Assembly: GCA_031285575.1 (NCBI GenBank)
Contig: JAITVX010000193.1
Location: 1-5,591 of the forward strand
DNA: 5,591 bases
Direction of reading: 5' to 3'
Source of the DNA: Bacteroidales bacterium
Lineage (GTDB): Bacteria > Bacteroidota > Bacteroidia > Bacteroidales > VadinHA17
In this document: positions 1 through 5,591 of the stretch, in pieces
Position numbering within the stretch: position 1 is the stretch's first letter
Layout of the letters: every line of letters starts with the position of its first letter
Translations under genes and position numbers: made by a program
The notes under the pieces: model-generated
Databases searched by the model: none
What the model was told of the DNA's origin: nothing
The model's input: only the letters and a program-made list of their open reading frames with translations

Positions 1-114
1 GTAACAGGACGAATCAACACAAACGGCGAAGAGATTACAGTACCGTGGCAAGACCTGCAGGATAAATTACTTTCCGCCGGAAGTGAAACAGATAGTGGCT
101 GCTGCAGAAAATAG
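1..114 (+). CDS. 3' end of an unrecognised protein (partial)
   Basis: Frame 1 is open from the window edge to a TAG stop at 112-114, giving the last 37 residues of a protein whose start lies outside the window. The tail contains ITVPWQDLQDKLL followed by a polar, cysteine-containing end, GCCRK. I do not recognise the family, and it does not resemble the usual C-terminus of a TamB protein, the common partner of the next gene. The frame is chosen because the other two plus frames contain stops near the edge (TAA at 2-4 in frame 2; TAA ending frame 3 soon after) and because the codons look normal for the region. With so little sequence, coding status itself is only probable. A reverse-strand frame is also open over part of this stretch. 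Confidence 0.5.
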   Translation, partial: VTGRINTNGEEITVPWQDLQDKLLSAGSETDSGCCRK

Positions 115-118
115 AGGA

Positions 119-133
119 ACATACACTGTATGT
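119..133. repeat. 15-bp perfect palindrome (ACATACA-C-TGTATGT)
   Basis: Two 7-bp arms are exact reverse complements around a single central base, starting 4 bp after the TAG stop at 112-114. The one-base centre and the lack of a following T tract argue against an RNA hairpin terminator and fit a protein-binding dyad better. It lies about 90 bp upstream of the tamL promoter's -33 element. No regulator can be assigned, and a chance palindrome remains possible. Confidence 0.3.
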
Positions 134-223
134 AATTGAATTGAAAAAATAGAATGAAGCGCAGCAAAGTCGTTTTTACATGTGTTTTCTTTCATTCATA
201 CTGTCGTAATTTTTTAAATGGTT

Positions 224-253
224 TTGCCGTTCGCAGTTGAAGTTGTATCTTTG
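224..253 (+). promoter_or_regulatory. Bacteroidota-type promoter for tamL
   Basis: The -7 element TATCTTTG (246-253) matches the Bacteroidota sigma factor consensus TAnnTTTG exactly. A TTG inside TTTTG (224-226) lies 19 bp upstream, where the -33 element is expected. Transcription would begin around 258-261, giving a leader of only about 20 nt before the ATG at 281. This placement also shows that an upstream in-frame ATG at 218 cannot be used by transcripts from this promoter. Confidence 0.7.
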
Positions 254-280
254 AGGCCGTTACTACGAATTAAAGCAGGT

Positions 281-2599
281 ATGGGCAGGAAAAAAATCTG
301 GTTGCATCTGGTGCCGGCAGTTTCGGCAGTGTTGCTGTTTTCCTGCAACCCTACAAAGTATGTTCCGGAAGGCGAAACGCTTCTCGAAAAAAACAGGCTG
401 AAGATTAGTAACGAGGGAATAAAAGCGTCGCAGGTTGAGCCTTACATAAGGCAACAGCCAAACAAAAAGATATTCGGGACAAGATTCCATCTGGGGCTCT
501 ACAACATGTCGAACATCGACAGTGAAAAGGGCATAAACCGATGGCTGCGCAATATTGGCGAGGGGCCGGCTGTTTTCGACCCTTACGCAATGTCGCAGTC
601 GGTTGAGCAGATAAAGTCGTTTGCCTATTCCAAAGGGTATTTTGACGCTGAAGTTGCCGATACCGCTGAAACCGGAAGGCGGCGCACCGTGGCGCAGTAC
701 AGCGTTAATCTTAAAACACCATATACAATACGCGGCATAAGCTACGATATTGCCGACACCAACCTGAAAAAACTGTATGTTTTTGATACAATAAACAGCA
801 TGATTGTGCGCGGAAGCCCCTATGACGTCGATGTTTTGCAGCAGGAAAGGCAACGGTTTGAAAAATTTGTGAGAGACCACGGATTCTACCGGTTTTCGAG
901 CGATTATATTTCGTTCAGCGTTGACAGCGCTGTTGGCAACAGGCAGGTAGATATTGTTTTTGTTGTAAAAAACGCTTCTGAAATCGATGAAAACGATATT
1001 GTAAAAAGCGTTCCGCATTCAATTTTCAGGTTAAATAACATATACATATACGACGATTTCGATCCCTACCTGGCCATTGAAGAAGGCAGCGAATACTTCA
1101 ACAAACTCGATACAGGTTTTTACCGCGGGTATTATTTTATAGGCATGGAAAAGAAACCGGCCATAAAGTATGATTTTATAATTCAATCGCTATACATGCG
1201 GCAGGGCGCAATATATAACCAGACCAATACCGAACTGTCGCAGTCGCGCATGATGGCATCGAGGGTTTACAGGCTTGTTAATATTAATTTTAACGAAACC
1301 GGCAATGTTGACGATTATGAAGGGGAACAGATAAGGGCGATAGATTGCGTTGTTCAACTTACGCATCATACCCAGCAGTCGTACAGGGTTGAACTGGAAG
1401 GAACACATTCGGGAGGCGCTCTTGGTGGTGCGATGAACCTTGCCTATCAACACAACAACATGTTTCATGGCGCCGAACAGTTTACCCTTAAACTGAAAGG
1501 CTCCTACGAAGCCATCAGACAGGATGGAGAGCAGCGCCCTGCACAGGAATATGGTGTTGAAACCGGCCTCAGGCTGCCCGATTTTCTGTTGCCGTTTTAT
1601 CAGAACGGTAACTTTGTAAGGCGGTATAACCCGGCTACGAACATTGCAGCGTCGTATAACTACCAGGATATGCCGTTCTACACCCGCACCATGGCCAGCA
1701 TGTCGTTTGGCTACAACTGGCGGAACGGCTATAATGAACACATTGTTAATCCGCTGCAGTTTAACATTGTAAAACTTGCTTCAATTACTCCCGACTTTGC
1801 AGAGCAGGTCAACAAATCATCATACCTTGCCTATGCCTATCGCGATGTGCTGATACTTGGAGGCAACTATTCATATATATTCAACAACCAGATGATAAAA
1901 AAATCGCGCGACTACTGGTTTATCCGCTGGAACATCGAAACGGCCGGAAACATGCTCAGGTCATACAACCGGAAGGCGCACAGCGATGAGCCGGATACGG
2001 CTGTTTTCCGATTCCTTAACCAGCCTTTTGCACAATATGTAAAAACCGACATCGATATAAGATACAACTATGCAATAAGCCCCGATGCATCGGTGGTTTA
2101 CCGTGGCTTTTTCGGCGTAGCCGTTCCCTACGGCAACTCGAAGGCCATACCCTTCGAACGACAGTATTTTGCCGGCGGAGCCAACAGCATCAGAGGATGG
2201 CAGGCACGAACACTTGGCCCGGGCTCCGACATTCCTGCTTCCAATACATTTCTTAACCAAACGGCCGACATAAAAATAGAATTGAACATGGAATACCGGT
2301 ATAAACTCTTCTGGGTTCTTGAAGGCGCAGTGTTTGCCGACGCAGGAAATATTTGGACATACAGTTCCGACCCGGCCAGGCCCGGAGTGCAGTTTAAATT
2401 TGACCGGTTTTATAAAGACATTGCAGTAGGTGCGGGAACAGGCCTGCGGTTCGATTTCAGCTTTTTCCTCGCAAGGCTCGACTTCGGAATGAAATTAAGA
2501 GACCCCGTTATACCCGCAACCAACAAATGGATCTTTTCCAACCGTCCGTATGGATGGAGCGATTTTACAACTGTAATTGCAATAGGCTATCCATTCTGA
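281..2599 (+). CDS. tamL: TamL: Omp85-superfamily outer-membrane lipoprotein (TamA-like, BamA/TamA family)
   Basis: This predicted 772-residue outer-membrane protein belongs to the TamA branch of the Omp85 superfamily. Family members work with the inner-membrane-anchored TamB in envelope assembly or lipid and protein transfer. From the ATG at 281, the N-terminus is a clear lipoprotein signal: GRKK, a hydrophobic run, then lipobox LLFSC with Cys22. The following NPTKYVPEGETLL is characteristic of the Bacteroidota TamL group. POTRA-like repeats fill roughly residues 35-330. The barrel begins near Tyr368 and runs to the end. The lid-loop motif is at residues 638-640 as IRGW, where most relatives have RGF or RGY. 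The C-terminus is YPF, with the terminal aromatic typical of outer-membrane barrels. A longer reading frame from ATG 218 adds 21 residues that would bury the signal peptide and lie across the promoter, so 281 is preferred. There is no strong Shine-Dalgarno sequence. No tamB is seen nearby. Confidence 0.92.
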   Translation: MGRKKIWLHLVPAVSAVLLFSCNPTKYVPEGETLLEKNRLKISNEGIKASQVEPYIRQQPNKKIFGTRFHLGLYNMSNIDSEKGINRWLRNIGEGPAVFDPYAMSQSVEQIKSFAYSKGYFDAEVADTAETGRRRTVAQYSVNLKTPYTIRGISYDIADTNLKKLYVFDTINSMIVRGSPYDVDVLQQERQRFEKFVRDHGFYRFSSDYISFSVDSAVGNRQVDIVFVVKNASEIDENDIVKSVPHSIFRLNNIYIYDDFDPYLAIEEGSEYFNKLDTGFYRGYYFIGMEKKPAIKYDFIIQSLYMRQGAIYNQTNTELSQSRMMASRVYRLVNINFNETGNVDDYEGEQIRAIDCVVQLTHHTQQSYRVELEGTHSGGALGGAMNLAYQHNNMFHGAEQFTLKLKGSYEAIRQDGEQRPAQEYGVETGLRLPDFLLPFYQNGNFVRRYNPATNIAASYNYQDMPFYTRTMASMSFGYNWRNGYNEHIVNPLQFNIVKLASITPDFAEQVNKSSYLAYAYRDVLILGGNYSYIFNNQMIKKSRDYWFIRWNIETAGNMLRSYNRKAHSDEPDTAVFRFLNQPFAQYVKTDIDIRYNYAISPDASVVYRGFFGVAVPYGNSKAIPFERQYFAGGANSIRGWQARTLGPGSDIPASNTFLNQTADIKIELNMEYRYKLFWVLEGAVFADAGNIWTYSSDPARPGVQFKFDRFYKDIAVGAGTGLRFDFSFFLARLDFGMKLRDPVIPATNKWIFSNRPYGWSDFTTVIAIGYPF

Positions 2600-2612
2600 T
2601 AATTCTGGTGAA

Positions 2613-3263
2613 ATGAAAATAAATATTTCTCCGCTGCGGCAATGGTTTGGCTTTACAAGACAGGAACGGCGAACTTCGTTTATACTGATTGTCGTTATAA
2701 CCGGTGTGATTTGCACCAGGTGGCTGATACCCGGCAACAGTGTTTCGATTAATTACACTCCTCTGGAAAAACAACCTGCAGAAAATACTTCCACAGGAAA
2801 CGTTTATGTGGAAGCGGCGGTAATAACAGGCAAAACGCTGTCTGGGAAACGTGCAGGAAAACCTTTGCCGATTGAAATAAACAGTTGCGACTCGGCCGAC
2901 CTTTTACCGCTCTACGGAATAGGCCCCGTGTTGTCGGGACGAATAATAAAATACCGGAACCTGCTGGGCGGATACGCCTCAAAAGAGCAGCTGCTGGAAG
3001 TTTACGGTCTGACACCCGAAACGTTCGATATTATTAAAGACCGCATAACCGCCGACACGTTGCTGGTAGATAAAATAGATGTAAACACCGCCGGCTTCAG
3101 ACGGTTTGGCAGGCTTCCGTATTTTGAACGGCAGGAAATAAACGATCTTCTGAAGTATCGCAGCATAAACGGTAAGATACACGGCACTGGCGAACTGGTA
3201 GAAAATAACATCCTGAGCCCTGATAAGGCAAACAGGGTAAAGCCCTACCTTGGGTTCCGGTAG
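2613..3263 (+). CDS. Membrane-anchored helix-hairpin-helix (ComEA-like) protein
   Basis: This 216-residue protein has a short N-terminus (WFGFTRQERR), one transmembrane segment at about residues 21-39 (TSFILIVVITGVICTRWL), a polar linker to about 85, and two ComEA-type helix-hairpin-helix units. The first unit (87-147) starts IEINSCDSADLLPLYGIG and keeps the GIG hairpin, followed by GRIIKYRNLLGGY. The second (155-214) starts IDVNTAG, but its hairpin reads LPYFERQ, with no GxG. HhH domains usually bind DNA backbone without sequence specificity. In Bacteroidota, many proteins of this layout are uncharacterised, and the name ComEA does not prove a role in DNA uptake. With the N-terminus inside, the HhH domains would face the periplasm, but the orientation is inferred. 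The ATG follows the tamL stop by 13 bp with no visible terminator or promoter between them, so co-transcription is likely. It ends at TAG 3261-3263, convergent with the acyltransferase. Confidence 0.85.
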   Translation: MKINISPLRQWFGFTRQERRTSFILIVVITGVICTRWLIPGNSVSINYTPLEKQPAENTSTGNVYVEAAVITGKTLSGKRAGKPLPIEINSCDSADLLPLYGIGPVLSGRIIKYRNLLGGYASKEQLLEVYGLTPETFDIIKDRITADTLLVDKIDVNTAGFRRFGRLPYFERQEINDLLKYRSINGKIHGTGELVENNILSPDKANRVKPYLGFR

Positions 3264-3309
3264 CAGGAATGTTAAGCCATTGTGCCATGAAGAAGTGCAG
3301 GCATCAGCC
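3264..3309. other. Convergent intergenic gap without a clear terminator
   Basis: The 46 bp between the HhH gene stop and the acyltransferase stop (TAA on the minus strand, 3310-3312) should separate converging transcripts. I see only weak stems, such as TGCC pairing with GGCA across 13 nt, and no T tract on either strand. Termination may be factor-dependent or placed inside the gene ends. Confidence 0.5.
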
Positions 3310-4095
3310 TTACTGCCATTCGGCAAGGGATGATTGAATGAAACTTATGATTCTGCTGTTTTCTTCCTTGCCCGTGCCGTTAACCATAAATGGTTCGCCG
3401 AATTTCATGAATATGGTCTTTTTATGGTCTATGGCGCCCAGTTCCTTTATTATTGTGCCGTTGCCCCAGTAGTCGGTTTTTATTGCAACCGGAACCACCG
3501 GCACGTTGTTCTTGCGGGCCAGCTTTACACCAAGGGAATTAAATTCTTCGGGGCTGAACTCAAGGCTTCTGGTGCTTTGCGGAAATATTACTATCGATGT
3601 GCCCTGCGACAGCAGTTCGCGTCCGCCGTTCATTACGGCTTCAAGGTCTTTCCTCGGGTCGGCCCGGCCTACTACTATCGGGTTTCTCGACAGCATCACG
3701 TCCTTAAACAGCGGATGCTTTACAAGGCTCTCCTTCACCACAAACGTTACCTCCCTGCGTGGTGCAATAATACATGGCAGTATCATTGTTTCGAGCGTGC
3801 TCATGTGGTTGCTTATGAACAGCACGGGGCCGTTGTGCCTGTCGATGTTGTCCATTCCCGATATGTCGAACCGCCCGCCGGCTTTTTCTATGAACCTGAA
3901 AATATAAAACGACGACTCCGCCCATGCCGCCGTATCGTAAACGTTTCGCCGCGCCCGACGCCTCGAGCGAAGCATTATATGCGCATATTTCAGCGTAAAG
4001 TATATTTGGCTGTCGAGTGCCAGCCACTGGCCGAATGTGAGCTTTTCCCTTGCCGGGGTTTGGTATTTGTCTGCGGTTAAAAAAATATTGCCCAT
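3310..4095 (-). CDS. PlsC-family lysophospholipid (1-acylglycerol-3-phosphate-like) acyltransferase, variant motifs
   Basis: This 261-residue protein belongs to the PlsC/LPLAT superfamily, which transfers acyl chains to lysophosphatidic acid or related lysolipids and amino-lipid acceptors at the cytoplasmic membrane. The four LPLAT blocks are in order. Block I is SNHMSTLET, with His97 and an acidic residue five places on, but Glu102 replaces the usual Asp of HX4D. Block II lies around NPIVVGRADPRKD (138-150). Block III is IFPQSTRS (170-177), where FPEGT is usual. Block IV is VPVVPVAIK (198-206). The length is normal for a single-domain member, and the N-terminal 60 residues are basic and contain no clear transmembrane helix. 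From memory, NHMSTLE and FPQSTR occur together in a recurring Bacteroidota subgroup, so this is probably an active variant and not a decayed enzyme; the exact substrate is unknown. ATG at 4095 is preceded by an A-rich leader and a candidate promoter. The gene lies 172 bp downstream of the amidohydrolase on the same strand. Confidence 0.88.
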   Translation of the reverse strand: MGNIFLTADKYQTPAREKLTFGQWLALDSQIYFTLKYAHIMLRSRRRARRNVYDTAAWAESSFYIFRFIEKAGGRFDISGMDNIDRHNGPVLFISNHMSTLETMILPCIIAPRREVTFVVKESLVKHPLFKDVMLSRNPIVVGRADPRKDLEAVMNGGRELLSQGTSIVIFPQSTRSLEFSPEEFNSLGVKLARKNNVPVVPVAIKTDYWGNGTIIKELGAIDHKKTIFMKFGEPFMVNGTGKEENSRIISFIQSSLAEWQ

Positions 4096-4126
4096 TTTTA
4101 TTATTGCTTAGTATCAATCAGGAAAA

Positions 4127-4134
4127 CAAAGTTA
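4127..4134 (-). promoter_or_regulatory. Candidate -7 promoter element for the acyltransferase gene
   Basis: Read on the minus strand, this is TAACTTTG, an exact match to the Bacteroidota TAnnTTTG element. It would place the transcription start near 4121 and give a leader of about 25 nt, similar to tamL. The expected TTG about 19-21 bp upstream is absent; only a TTTT run lies further away. The call therefore rests on one element and position alone. Confidence 0.4.
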
Positions 4135-4183
4135 ATAACTTTCTTCATTATACTTCTCATGAAAACTGTATTTAAGTATCTTC

Positions 4184-4284
4184 TTCCAACTTTGGTTGAA
4201 ACACTGTTTCGGCTCAAAATGCCTTTCCAACTTTGGTTGGAACACTGTTTCGGCCCGAAATGCCTTTTCAACTTTTGTTGAAAC
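4184..4284 (-). repeat. Tandem array of a 41-bp structured repeat (two full copies plus a 19-bp partial)
   Basis: Copies span 4184-4224, 4225-4265 and 4266-4284, with an exact 41-bp period. The two full copies differ at 3 of 41 positions. Each copy begins (plus strand) with an 18-bp inverted repeat, 7-bp arms around a 4-base loop (4184-4201, 4225-4242, 4266-4283), and the full copies carry a second dyad such as TTTCGGCCCGAAA (4248-4260; its counterpart at 4207-4219). In minus-strand RNA the third stem pair is U-A, C-G and U-G in the three copies, so pairing is kept. The array overlaps the last codons of the amidohydrolase and lies in its 3' untranslated region. No T tract follows, so it is not a canonical intrinsic terminator. 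It may affect mRNA 3'-end stability, or be a dispersed repeat. Confidence 0.85.
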
Positions 4285-5491
4285 TTATTATCCTCGACAT
4301 GAAGTTAAACATCAGCCAGCTCATGTTTGCCACGCCGGTTTCCATTCCGTTTTCGTCGATGTCGAATTCGGATGTGTGCAGTTTCCGCAGTTCTCCACCG
4401 GCGGTGGTCTGTTCCATTCCGGTGCGGTAGTAGAGGGTTGGTGCAAGCGCCGAATAGAATGAAAAGTCGTCGGAGGCCATGCGTGTGTCGAGTATCCTGA
4501 CGTTTTCTTTTCCAAGCAGCTGTTCCGAAAGTTTTACGGCGCGGCATGCAAGCTGTTCGTCGTTTACCAGCACGGGATAGCCGGCTTCAATGCTGACGTT
4601 TATTGCAACACGGTGTTCGGCGGCGCATTCCGATGCAATTTCTTTTATCAGTTCGATGCCTTCCCTGCGCCAGTTATTGTCGAACGTCCGGAATGTTCCG
4701 GCTATTTCCACCTTGTCGGGTATGATGTTTGTTGCTCCTTCGCCCGAAATTTTCCCTATGCCGAGAACGGTGGGCTGGTTGTTCGCTTTTACATGTGAGG
4801 CCATTTTTTCGCGGAGCAGGGTTACGAGTTTCGATGCAATGTATATCTGGTCGGTTGTCAGGTGGGGTATTGCGGCATGGCCGCCTTTGCCCGTAAGGGT
4901 TATGTATATTTCGTCGCACGATGCCAGGTAGCTTCCCGCGCAGTAGCCTGCCTCGCCGGCTTTCAGGCCGGGCAGGTTGTGGGTTGCAATTATAATGTCG
5001 GGCTTTGTGTTGCCGAATGCACCGGCGTCTATCATCATCTTTGCGCCTCCGGGCGATTTTTCTTCTCCCGGCTGGAATATAAAGAGGGCTTTGCCGCCTG
5101 TGCTGCCTGCTATCGATTTTATTACTATGGCTGCGCCCATTGCCATTGCCATGTGTGCGTCGTGTCCGCAGGCGTGCATTATGCCGCTGTTGACGCTTGC
5201 ATACCGTACCGCGTTTGTTTCCGTTACGGGCAGTGCGTCCATTTCAGCCCGCACGGCAACTGTGCAGCCACCGCCTTTTTCCCCTGCAACTTCGGCAACA
5301 ATTCCTGTTCCGGCAATGTTGTTTCTGAAAGGAATGCCGTTGTCGGCAAGCCACCGGCATATGAATTTAGATGTTTCTGTTTCCCGATACGACAGTTCGG
5401 GGTACCGGTGGAAATGCCGGCGAAGCCTGACAATTTCCGGATACAGTTCGGCAGACTTGGCAAGTATGCTGTCTTTAATACTGTTTATCAT
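4268..5491 (-). CDS. M20 (M20D-type) metal-dependent amidohydrolase, N-acyl-amino-acid/hippurate hydrolase-like
   Basis: This 407-residue predicted cytoplasmic hydrolase cleaves an amide bond in an N-acylated amino acid or similar compound using a two-metal centre; the natural substrate cannot be read from the sequence. Family signatures in order are RRHFHRYPELSYRE (24-37), VRAEMDALPVTE (80-91), GIMHACGHDAHMAM (103-116), FQPGEEKSPGGAKMM (139-153), ATHNLPG (169-175), GKGGHAAIPH (201-210, the dimerisation-domain histidine block) and LHTSEFDIDENGM (371-383). Expected metal ligands are Cys108, His110, Glu144, His171 and His372, with Glu143 as catalytic base; all are present, so it should be active. 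There is no signal peptide. The ATG at 5491 is chosen because family members start just before the RRHxHRxPE block and because it lies 16 bp after the upstream stop. An in-frame TTG at 5524 would add 11 unlike residues and overlap the previous gene. The last four codons and TGA lie inside the repeat hairpin at 4266-4283. Confidence 0.93.
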   Translation of the reverse strand: MINSIKDSILAKSAELYPEIVRLRRHFHRYPELSYRETETSKFICRWLADNGIPFRNNIAGTGIVAEVAGEKGGGCTVAVRAEMDALPVTETNAVRYASVNSGIMHACGHDAHMAMAMGAAIVIKSIAGSTGGKALFIFQPGEEKSPGGAKMMIDAGAFGNTKPDIIIATHNLPGLKAGEAGYCAGSYLASCDEIYITLTGKGGHAAIPHLTTDQIYIASKLVTLLREKMASHVKANNQPTVLGIGKISGEGATNIIPDKVEIAGTFRTFDNNWRREGIELIKEIASECAAEHRVAINVSIEAGYPVLVNDEQLACRAVKLSEQLLGKENVRILDTRMASDDFSFYSALAPTLYYRTGMEQTTAGGELRKLHTSEFDIDENGMETGVANMSWLMFNFMSRIISFNKS

Positions 5492-5507
5492 ATATGCGTG
5501 TGTGTGT

Positions 5508-5591
5508 TTAGAAATCGAGGCCAAACGACAGGTAGAATATTCGTGGAAGGATATACTGGCTTTCTATTCCCCAAGCCCAGTCGGCCCGCAC
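5508..5591 (-). CDS. C-terminal end of a probable outer-membrane beta-barrel protein (partial)
   Basis: The minus strand is open from the window edge to a TAA stop at 5508-5510, giving the last 27 residues of a protein. The end, IFYLSFGLDF, alternates hydrophobic and polar residues and finishes with phenylalanine, the usual last-strand signature recognised by the outer-membrane insertion machinery; the preceding ADWAWGIESQYILP is also strand-like. The specific family cannot be named from this fragment. The M20 hydrolase starts 16 bp downstream, so the two are probably co-transcribed. The spacer contains an (AC)n-rich run and no strong Shine-Dalgarno sequence. Confidence 0.65.
   Translation of the reverse strand: MRADWAWGIESQYILPRIFYLSFGLDF

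Noticed and set aside
263..1018. A 251-codon open frame on the minus strand opposite the start of tamL
   Set aside because: It lies wholly opposite clear TamL coding sequence and shows no domain or sensible composition.
3264..3330. A bidirectional terminator between the convergent genes
   Set aside because: The only stems are 4-5 bp, and neither strand has a following T tract.
3334..4080. A 248-codon open frame on the plus strand opposite the acyltransferase
   Set aside because: The minus-strand frame carries all PlsC blocks in order; the plus-strand translation has no recognisable domain and is rich in Arg, His, Cys and Tyr in the manner of an antisense shadow.
4184..4284. A short CRISPR array
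   Set aside because: The whole 41-bp unit is conserved, with no unique spacers between short repeats, and no cas genes are in the window.
4196..4462. A small plus-strand gene (88 codons) starting in the repeat array
   Set aside because: Most of it lies antisense to the conserved C-terminal part of the amidohydrolase, and its N-terminal part is only translated repeat.
5497..5506. A GT/CA dinucleotide run as a phase-variation tract
   Set aside because: It is only about five repeat units long and lies between genes, with no promoter element spacing that it would clearly change.
5492..5524. A TTG start at 5524 for the amidohydrolase, adding 11 residues
   Set aside because: It would overlap the upstream barrel gene's end, and ATG 5491 matches where the family normally begins.

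Overview
The window looks like a piece of a Bacteroidota chromosome, probably from the Bacteroidales or a related order. Several things point this way. The first complete gene encodes a lipoprotein of the TamA/Omp85 superfamily of the TamL type, which is typical of this phylum. It is preceded by a promoter that matches the phylum's unusual consensus (TTTG, spacer, TAnnTTTG). The start sites lack clear Shine-Dalgarno sequences, and the HhH protein and acyltransferase are of kinds common in this phylum. The theme is ordinary cell-envelope and housekeeping biology. I see no phage, transposase, defence or secondary-metabolism genes.

Layout. (1) Positions 1-114 hold the 3' end of an unrecognised plus-strand gene. 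(2) Positions 115-280 are an intergenic region with a 15-bp palindrome just after that stop codon and a strong promoter at 224-253. (3) Two plus-strand genes follow in an apparent operon: tamL (281-2599) and, 13 bp later, a membrane-anchored helix-hairpin-helix protein (2613-3263). (4) A 46-bp convergent gap separates these from the minus-strand genes. (5) On the minus strand, from right to left, are the C-terminus of a probable outer-membrane beta-barrel protein (5508-5591), an M20-family amidohydrolase (4268-5491, only 16 bp after it), and a PlsC-family acyltransferase (3310-4095). A 172-bp gap between the last two holds a tandem array of a 41-bp structured repeat and a candidate promoter.

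How the genes fit together. TamL is expected to sit in the outer membrane and act with a TamB-like partner in envelope assembly, but no TamB is visible here. PlsC-type enzymes acylate lysophospholipids or related lipids at the inner membrane. The barrel protein upstream of the amidohydrolase is another envelope component. These are separate transcription units, so the shared envelope theme may be coincidence.

The most interesting signal is the repeat array at 4184-4284. Its three copies differ almost only at positions that keep RNA hairpins paired when read from the minus strand, and the last four codons and stop codon of the amidohydrolase lie inside the first hairpin transcribed. The second point of note is the acyltransferase, whose two catalytic motifs both depart from the textbook PlsC pattern.
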